From Agathobaculum sp. NTUH-O15-33 (GTDB lineage Bacteria > Bacillota > Clostridia > Oscillospirales > Butyricicoccaceae), in the NCBI RefSeq assembly GCF_033193315.1, contig NZ_CP136187.1, positions 558,001 through 622,000 on the forward strand: DNA of 64,000 bases, written 5' to 3'. The notes under the pieces are model-generated. The model ran no database searches and was not told the DNA's origin. It saw only the letters and a list, made by a program, of their open reading frames with translations. Positions 58,576-64,000 of the stretch are shown here, in pieces. Made by a program: the position numbers and the translations under genes. The number at the start of each line of letters is the position of its first letter. Position 1 is the stretch's first letter.

Positions 58576-59940
58576 TTAAGTTTGCGCCAGCGGAAGCGGC
58601 TGCTTTAGTTCCCTGTGAAGCCGCGCGGCCATCCACAGCGCGATGACGGCGGAAAGCACATCCGCCACCGGTTGTGCATAAAGGATGCCGTGCAGACCGA
58701 AGAGCCTTGGCAAAAGCAGCATGACGGGCACAAAGCAAAGTCCCTGCCTGCATGCGCCAAGAAAACAGCCCTCCTTCGCTTTGCCCAGCGCAAGGAAAAG
58801 TGAGGAATATACCGTATAAAAACCAAACAGCACAAAGGATAGACCATTTGCCCGCAGGGCCGTCCGGCCGATGCGGATCATTTCCATATCGTCTCTTGTA
58901 AACTGCGCCATGACCGGCGTGGCGCATAGAGCGGCCAGAAGGCCGAAGACCGCGCAAAATACCGTGGACCAGACGATAGTAGTCTTGATCGCTTCGTGTA
59001 AGCGGTCAAACCGTTTGGCGCCGTAGCTATAACCGGCGATCGGCTGCAAGCCTTTTAAAAAGCCGAATACCATCAAACTGCCCACGGACATGATCTTGGT
59101 GACAGGTCCCATCGCGGCAAGGGCGGAGCCGCCGTATTTCATCGCGCCGTTGTTGATCATAGAGATGGAAAGGCTCGTGAGCACCTGAAACGCCAGCGTG
59201 GGAATGCCGATCTTCAAAATTTCGGATAGGATTTCGCGGGAAAAGCAGCAATCCTTGATGCGGAAACGGAAGACGCTCTTTTTGCGTAGGATATAGCCGA
59301 GATAGACCAGCGTGGAAACGAACTGCGAAAGCGCCGTGGCCATGGCGGCGCCGGTGATGCCCAGATCCAGCCCGTAGATAAAAATAGGGTCCAATATCAC
59401 ATTCAGCACCGCCCCTGTCAGCAGGACGAACATCGTTGTTTTGGCCGCGCCTTCGCTCGATACGATATTATTCATGGTAACATTGAACACATTGAAGAGG
59501 GAGCCGGCGATATAAATGCGGGTATAGGCGACGGCATAAGGCATAACGCTGTCAATCGTACCCATGCGCCTTAAAAGGGGACCAAGAAAAACAAGCGCGC
59601 AAACGATCACGGCCGCGCCAACGGCAATGCTGCTGTATAGGGCGGTGCTGGCCACCTTGTTTGCGTTTTCCTTGTCTCCCTTGCCGAGCAGCCGGGATAG
59701 GTAGGAGGCCGCGCCGTTGCCGAACAGCAGCCCCAAGCCTACAACGACCTGTCCGAGCGGATAGGCCACGGTGATCGCGCCCATGGGATCGGTACCCAGA
59801 CCGCCGACAAAGTACGCATCCGCCAAATTGTACAGCGCGTTTATCATCATTCCGATCATGGTGGGCAGGCCGAGCGCCAAAAGCGCTTTGGGCATCGGCG
59901 CGCTGCCCAGCAGTTCCATTTTTGTATTACGTTCCTTCAT
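58576..59940 (-). CDS. MATE family efflux transporter, 454 aa
   Basis: Twelve membrane segments with the MATE signatures LGLPTMIGMMINALYNLADAYFVGGLG and the internal repeat ILKIGIPTLAFQVLTSLSISMINN. Exports drugs or metabolites against a cation gradient. ATG at 59940 has AAAGGAG 7 bases upstream; the frame is open 35 codons further through the operator region, which is unlikely to be coding. Divergent from a PadR regulator. Confidence 0.93.
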   Translation of the reverse strand: MKERNTKMELLGSAPMPKALLALGLPTMIGMMINALYNLADAYFVGGLGTDPMGAITVAYPLGQVVVGLGLLFGNGAASYLSRLLGKGDKENANKVASTALYSSIAVGAAVIVCALVFLGPLLRRMGTIDSVMPYAVAYTRIYIAGSLFNVFNVTMNNIVSSEGAAKTTMFVLLTGAVLNVILDPIFIYGLDLGITGAAMATALSQFVSTLVYLGYILRKKSVFRFRIKDCCFSREILSEILKIGIPTLAFQVLTSLSISMINNGAMKYGGSALAAMGPVTKIMSVGSLMVFGFLKGLQPIAGYSYGAKRFDRLHEAIKTTIVWSTVFCAVFGLLAALCATPVMAQFTRDDMEMIRIGRTALRANGLSFVLFGFYTVYSSLFLALGKAKEGCFLGACRQGLCFVPVMLLLPRLFGLHGILYAQPVADVLSAVIALWMAARLHRELKQPLPLAQT

Positions 59941-59983
59941 GCAGAACGCTCCTTTCACTTGACACGAGTTGCGGTTTATAGTA

Positions 59984-60035
59984 CTATAAATTATAGCATT
60001 TGTGATCACGGTGCCTATACTACTATAATTTATAG
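59984..60035. promoter_or_regulatory. Twin palindromic operators between MATE and PadR genes
   Basis: CTATAAATTATAG (59984 to 59996) and CTATAATTTATAG (60023 to 60035) are near-perfect palindromes, 39 bases apart. They lie inside a longer direct repeat continuing as CATTTGTG and CAAATGTC. The second includes the -10 box TATAAT of the padR promoter (-35 TTGTGA at 60000). Confidence 0.78.
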
Positions 60036-60065
60036 CAAATGTCAAGGGCGGAAAAGGAGCTTGTT

Positions 60066-60593
60066 ATGGCGACCATTGATTTAATCGTGCTGGGCATGTT
60101 AAAAAAAGAAGCGCTCAGCGCCTATGATATTCAGAAATTAGTGGAATATCGGAATATATCGCGGTGGGTGAAGATCAGTACCCCGTCCATTTATAAAAAA
60201 GTGCTTCAGTTGGAAGCGAAGGGGCTTGTCAAAAGCGAAACGGTGAAAGAAGGAAAAATGGCCGAGAAGGCCGTTTATTCTTTGACCGATGCGGGAGAAA
60301 GGGAATTTGAAAGCTTGATGCTTGAAATTTCGGCGAAGCCCATTCAAATTTTTTTGGATTTCAACGCGGTCATCGTCAATTTAGCCAGTCTGCCGCCGGA
60401 TAAGCAAGCGGCGTGCCTAACGGATATCGAAAGCAATGTGAAAACGCTGAAATCCTATTTGGAGGAAAACCTGCATAGCAAAGAAAACGCGCCGGAAATC
60501 CCCGAAACCGGCATGGCGGTTTTGCGGCAGCAGCTGGCGCTGGCCGAGTCGATCGAAACATGGATCGCTTCCCTAAAAGAAAGCTTTGGCTGA
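60066..60593 (+). CDS. PadR family transcription regulator, 175 aa
   Basis: Winged HTH IDLIVLGMLKKEALSAYDIQKLVEY with VKISTPSIYKKVLQLEAKGLVKSE, then a C-terminal helical dimer region of the long PadR class. Normally represses the divergent transporter until a drug or phenolic ligand binds. ATG at 60066 has AAGGAG 6 bases upstream; an upstream ATG at 60039 lies in the operator zone. Confidence 0.9.
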   Translation: MATIDLIVLGMLKKEALSAYDIQKLVEYRNISRWVKISTPSIYKKVLQLEAKGLVKSETVKEGKMAEKAVYSLTDAGEREFESLMLEISAKPIQIFLDFNAVIVNLASLPPDKQAACLTDIESNVKTLKSYLEENLHSKENAPEIPETGMAVLRQQLALAESIETWIASLKESFG

Positions 60594-60610
60594 AAAATGC
60601 AACAGCACAC

Positions 60611-60658
60611 AAAAAAGCGGCGCAAACGTAAAGTCTGCGCCGCTTTTTTTGTTTTTTT
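60611..60658. terminator. Bidirectional terminator between padR and EIIC-EAL genes
   Basis: AAAAAAGCGGCGCA pairs with TGCGCCGCTTTTTT around ACGTAAAGTC. Confidence 0.88.
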
Positions 60659-62723
60659 ATAATCGCATCAGATCGTCCGCCGGGATCGCGGGGCTGAAAA
60701 GGTAGCCTTGAAAGCGCCGGCAGCCAAGACTCAGCAGCAGGGTGTGAAGCGTCTCGTTTTCCACGTATTCCGCAACGACCTCAAAGCCGAGATCCCGGCC
60801 CAGATCGATCAGCGAGCGTACGATCTCCTGTGAGCGGGGGCTGTCCGGCAGGCTGCGGACGAGTGAGCCATCCAGCTTGACGAAGCGAAACGCGTTGTTT
60901 TGCAGATATTTGAGCGAGGTGTGGCCCATACTGAAATCATCGATCGCGGCGGCAACGCCGCTTTCGCGCAGCCGGTCAAGGTGGGCGGCGATGCGGTCGT
61001 ACCGTTCCACCGCGTCTTCCTCTGTGATCTCCAAACAGATGCAGTGGCCCAGACCCGATTGCTGAATCAGTTTGATGACGGCCGCGATAAAAGCGGGGTC
61101 GTCGATCTGCCCGGCCGTGACATTGACGGAGAGCTGAAACGTACTGCCCAGCCGTAAACGGAGACGGGCGGCGGCTTTTGCCGCGCTTTCCAATATGCGG
61201 TGCGTCAGCCCGTCGAAAAGCCCGTCCTCCTGCGCGAGGGCGACGGCGATCGGCGGGGCCACGGCGTGGCCGTGGTATTGCCAGCGCAGCAGCGCCTCCG
61301 CGCCGACGATGCGGCCGTGCTCGTCTACCTGCGGCTGATAGTAAACCGGGATTTCGCCGCGTTCCACATCCTGCCGGAGCTGGCTGACAAGCTGGTTGGC
61401 CATCACGCCCGTGCGGTCGTTCCGGCCCAGATAACCGCCCGCGGCGGGCGTATCCCGCTCGTCCCAGAAGGTGTGGATAAAATCGTCAAGCAAGGAATCC
61501 TCACGCGCCTTGCGCATGTGCTCGGACAGACGGATAAAAGGCGCGTAGAGTAATACCCCGGCGATCAGGATCACCAGTTGAACGATAACGCCCCGGAAGG
61601 AACCCGTGGCAATATAGCCGCTGAACAGCGCGGGCGTGGTCCAAGTGACCGAGTGCATCACAATGGGCAGAAAGCCCAGCGCCGTTGCCCCATAGGCGAT
61701 CACAAGGGATAGGATGGGCACGGCCAGAAAGGGGAGCAGCAGGACCGGATTCAAAATAACCGGCAAGCCGAACACGAGCAGCTCGTTCATATTAAAGATG
61801 GCAAAGGGAACGGCGGACCAGGCAAGCCGCCGGTCGTCCTTGTCGCGGGAAAACAGTAAAAGCGCCAGCAGCAGGCACAATGTAGCGCCGCAGCCGCCCA
61901 TGAGCGCGAAATTATCGAGAAACGCCTTGCCGACGATCAGGTCCGGCGCGGAATCGGCGGGGATAAAGTAGACCTGCGCCACCTGCTCCATCACGTTGCC
62001 GCCGTGCATGCCGCAGAACCACAGCAGATCGAGCAGCGTGACAAACAGCACGCCGCTGCCCAATTCGCCCGGCAGGTATTCAAAGACCCGCGCCATCGCG
62101 GTGGCCAGCAGGGTGTTGAGATCGGGCTGGCCGGTCACAAGCTGCAGCACGAGCGCCGCCAGCGCGAATACCGTGATGCACAGCGCCAGCGGAACGATCA
62201 TCGATACCGAGATGCGGAAATGCAGATCGGCCCCCGGGGCGTAGGAGCGGAAACGGTGCGGCAGGTAGGCGGTAAACGCATGGAACAGCCGCACGCCCAA
62301 GATCGCGCACAGCATGGCGCTGAACAGGCTGGTCGCGCTGCACGCGGAAAAGGGGAATTCGCCTGCGGGCGCGCCAAAAAACGCGATAAAGCAGCCGAGC
62401 GAGGCGATGACCGCCAGCAGGCGGAAGGAATCGTCGCGGGTCTGGTCCAGCGCGGAAGCATAGGCATAGCTGACGCCGCAGAGCAGATAGATCGAGATCA
62501 GCCCGAGGGTGGCGTCGTAGATCAGATCGAGCAGGCGCAGAAAGAAACCGCCCGCGGCCTGTTGCAGCGCCTCCTGCAAAGCGGGGACGGGCAGGCTGCG
62601 CAACATCAACGCGACCGAACCGGTGACCAGTATGGGCACAAGCATCAGCAGGCCCTTGCGCACGGATGAAAAAACGCGGCTGCGCTCCATCCGGTCGGTC
62701 AAGCGAAGCAATCTGTGGTACAA
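60657..62723 (-). CDS. PTS EIIC-like membrane domain fused to EAL phosphodiesterase, 688 aa
   Basis: Residues about 15 to 410 are an EIIC-type transport domain of the lactose/cellobiose style. It has ten or so membrane segments, GVSYAYASALDQ, FGAPAGEFPFSACSATSLF and NMNELLVFGLPVILNPVLLLPF. The C-terminal about 250 residues are an EAL domain with the expected residues: GAEALLRW, SVNVTAGQ (Asn), LEITEEDA (Glu), AIDDFSMG (Asp-Asp), VKLDGSLV (Lys), VVAEYVEN (Glu), FQGYLFS (Gln). It should hydrolyse c-di-GMP, perhaps tuned by a sugar. No EIIA or EIIB domain is present. The TTG start at 62723 follows GGGGAGG; an in-frame ATG lies 11 codons later. Confidence 0.85.
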   Translation of the reverse strand: MYHRLLRLTDRMERSRVFSSVRKGLLMLVPILVTGSVALMLRSLPVPALQEALQQAAGGFFLRLLDLIYDATLGLISIYLLCGVSYAYASALDQTRDDSFRLLAVIASLGCFIAFFGAPAGEFPFSACSATSLFSAMLCAILGVRLFHAFTAYLPHRFRSYAPGADLHFRISVSMIVPLALCITVFALAALVLQLVTGQPDLNTLLATAMARVFEYLPGELGSGVLFVTLLDLLWFCGMHGGNVMEQVAQVYFIPADSAPDLIVGKAFLDNFALMGGCGATLCLLLALLLFSRDKDDRRLAWSAVPFAIFNMNELLVFGLPVILNPVLLLPFLAVPILSLVIAYGATALGFLPIVMHSVTWTTPALFSGYIATGSFRGVIVQLVILIAGVLLYAPFIRLSEHMRKAREDSLLDDFIHTFWDERDTPAAGGYLGRNDRTGVMANQLVSQLRQDVERGEIPVYYQPQVDEHGRIVGAEALLRWQYHGHAVAPPIAVALAQEDGLFDGLTHRILESAAKAAARLRLRLGSTFQLSVNVTAGQIDDPAFIAAVIKLIQQSGLGHCICLEITEEDAVERYDRIAAHLDRLRESGVAAAIDDFSMGHTSLKYLQNNAFRFVKLDGSLVRSLPDSPRSQEIVRSLIDLGRDLGFEVVAEYVENETLHTLLLSLGCRRFQGYLFSPAIPADDLMRL

Positions 62724-62908
62724 GCGGCATCCACCTCCCCGTAGGCGGTACGAATTTTTACACAAAATCATTATATACGGTTATCAATGTTTTTTCCAGC
62801 CTTTTGCCTTATAATATGCGGGTTAAATTGTTGCCGGCTGCGGGTTTGCATTAAGTGGGGATTTATGCTATAATCTATCCTGTTATTCTATCGCTGTGGG
62901 GGAGAGAT

Positions 62909-63895
62909 ATGCAAATCGGCTCTGTTTTACTCGGCGGACGTGTGGCGCTCGCCCCGATGGCCGGGGTCACCGACCGGGCGTTTCGCCAGATATGCCGGGA
63001 ACACGGCGCCGCGCTCACCTATACCGAAATGGTATCGACCCGCGCGCTCGCCTATGGCGATAAAAAGACGCCGCGCTTGCTCAGCCTCGCGGAAAACGAG
63101 CGGCCCGCCGCCGCGCAGATCTTCGGGCACGACCCCGCGAGCATGGCCGAGGGGGCCAAAATCGCGTGCGCGCTTTCGGGCTGCGCCATCATCGATATCA
63201 ATATGGGCTGTCCCGCGCCCAAGATCGTGAACAACGGCGACGGTTCCGCGCTGATGCGCGACCCCGCCCTTGCCGCACGGATTATCGAAGCGGTGAAAAA
63301 CGCGGTGGACGTGCCGGTCACGATCAAGTTTCGCAAAGGGTGGGACGATAAAAGCGTTTGCTGCGTTGCGTTCGCCCGCATGGCCGAGCGCGCCGGGGCG
63401 GACGCGATCACGGTGCATGGCCGCACGCGGGCGCAGCAGTACAGCGGCCAAGCGGATTGGGACGCGATCCGCGCGGTCAAGGCCGCCGTGCATATTCCGG
63501 TAATCGCCAACGGCGATGTGTTTGAACCGGAGGATGTGCCGCGCATACTGGCCCATACGGGGGCGGATATGGTGATGATCGGCCGGGGCAGTCTGGGCGA
63601 TCCTTGGATCTTTTCGCGCGCGAACGCGCTGCTTGAGACCGGCGTGTGCCCGCCGCTGCCGCCGTTTGCGGAGCGGATCGACACCGCGGTGCGCCAGATT
63701 GAGCTGGCCGCCGCGCAGAAGGGCGAGCGCGTGGCCCTGCTGGAGGCGCGAAAGCATGTGAATTGGTATTTGAAAAGGGAACGGGGCGTCAAGGCCTTCA
63801 AGCAGCGCGTGTGCGCGCTCGAGCGGATGGAGGAGCTTTATCCGTTGGCCGAAGCGCTGAAACATGCGGTAGAAGACGGGCCGCCCTGTATATAA
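62909..63895 (+). CDS. dusB: tRNA-dihydrouridine synthase, DusB-like, 328 aa
   Basis: FMN-dependent TIM barrel with APMAGVTDRAFRQICREHGAALTYTEMVS, the catalytic Cys motif INMGCPAPKIVNNGDGSALM, and HGRTRAQQYSG plus the FMN phosphate motif IANGDVFEPED and MIGRGSLGDPWIF. Reduces specific uridines in the tRNA D-loop. ATG after GGGGGAGAG. It is followed 15 bases later by a sigma factor gene, probably the same operon. Confidence 0.95.
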   Translation: MQIGSVLLGGRVALAPMAGVTDRAFRQICREHGAALTYTEMVSTRALAYGDKKTPRLLSLAENERPAAAQIFGHDPASMAEGAKIACALSGCAIIDINMGCPAPKIVNNGDGSALMRDPALAARIIEAVKNAVDVPVTIKFRKGWDDKSVCCVAFARMAERAGADAITVHGRTRAQQYSGQADWDAIRAVKAAVHIPVIANGDVFEPEDVPRILAHTGADMVMIGRGSLGDPWIFSRANALLETGVCPPLPPFAERIDTAVRQIELAAAQKGERVALLEARKHVNWYLKRERGVKAFKQRVCALERMEELYPLAEALKHAVEDGPPCI

Positions 63896-63910
63896 GGAAA
63901 GGAGGCGCCC

Positions 63911-64000
63911 ATGAGCGAGGATAAAAACATCCTAGCCCGCGCGCGGCGCGGCGAGCTGCCCGCGTTTGAAGAGCTGGTAACGCTCTATGAAAAAAGGGTG
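63911..64000 (+). CDS. Sigma-70 family RNA polymerase sigma factor, N-terminal fragment at window edge
   Basis: ATG after GAAAGGAGGCGCCC. The 30 visible residues, SEDKNILARARRGELPAFEELVTLYEKRV, are the start of region 2 of ECF-type sigma factors (ARRGExxAFExLVxxYxxxV). The gene continues beyond the right edge. Confidence 0.75.
   Translation, partial: MSEDKNILARARRGELPAFEELVTLYEKRV

Overview
The window looks like a piece of a spore-forming, anaerobic, low-to-mid GC Firmicute (class Clostridia, probably a gut Oscillospirales-type organism). The evidence is a spoIIE gene, a glycyl radical enzyme with its activase, many YesN/AraC, BlaI, PadR and MerR style regulators, and Gram-positive ribosome binding sites throughout.

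Region 1 (1 to about 27,120) is the right-hand two thirds of an HK97-type siphophage prophage. It runs from late-regulator genes and a phage tRNA-Gly, through HNH, terminase, portal, ClpP-like protease and capsid, to connectors, tail tube, frameshifted tail chaperone, tape measure, baseplate and two paralogous receptor-binding proteins. Holin and amidase follow. Two genes inside the late region, a mono-ADP-ribosyltransferase and a small membrane protein, each have their own sigma-A promoter and a near-identical terminator, so they are moron insertions. After lysis comes an accessory block. A leftward five-gene operon includes a complete orphan type I-C Cas7 (Csd2) protein with no other cas gene in view. 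Just beyond it is a small leftward RNA gene with a perfect promoter and terminator. A LexA-box-controlled small gene and a BlaI/M56-peptidase pair follow. The prophage ends at a 3' fragment of tRNA-Val(UAC), preceded by two direct repeats that look like integrase arm sites. The fragment is followed by a four-copy tandem array of tRNA 3' end plus terminator. Integrase, replication and repressor genes are not in the window.

Region 2 (27,500 to 46,700) is chromosomal: an AbrB regulator, an MFS carrier with a sugar-phosphate-isomerase-like protein, and a MITE-like palindromic element. A lone solute-binding lipoprotein lies divergent from a histidine kinase and AraC-type response regulator pair whose reading frame is damaged. 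A glycyl radical enzyme, BCCT carrier and activating enzyme operon follows, with an XRE-cupin regulator and an aldo/keto reductase. Then come a membrane-fused spermidine-synthase-like protein and a large hybrid histidine kinase.

Region 3 (46,700 to 52,300) holds an ABC exporter whose permease is frameshifted, controlled by a protein with two MerR domains. A low-GC decayed mobile element follows, with a truncated serine recombinase and a second BlaI/M56 pair behind a 44-bp inverted operator.

Region 4 (52,300 to 64,000) is ordinary chromosome: MFS with LysR, cold-shock protein, SpoIIE, DedA, MATE with PadR, an unusual PTS-EIIC-like and EAL fusion, a tRNA-dihydrouridine synthase, and the start of a sigma factor gene at the right edge.

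The most notable observation is the orphan phage Cas7 paired with an adjacent dedicated small RNA. The sequence suggests, but does not prove, an interaction with host type I-C CRISPR immunity.
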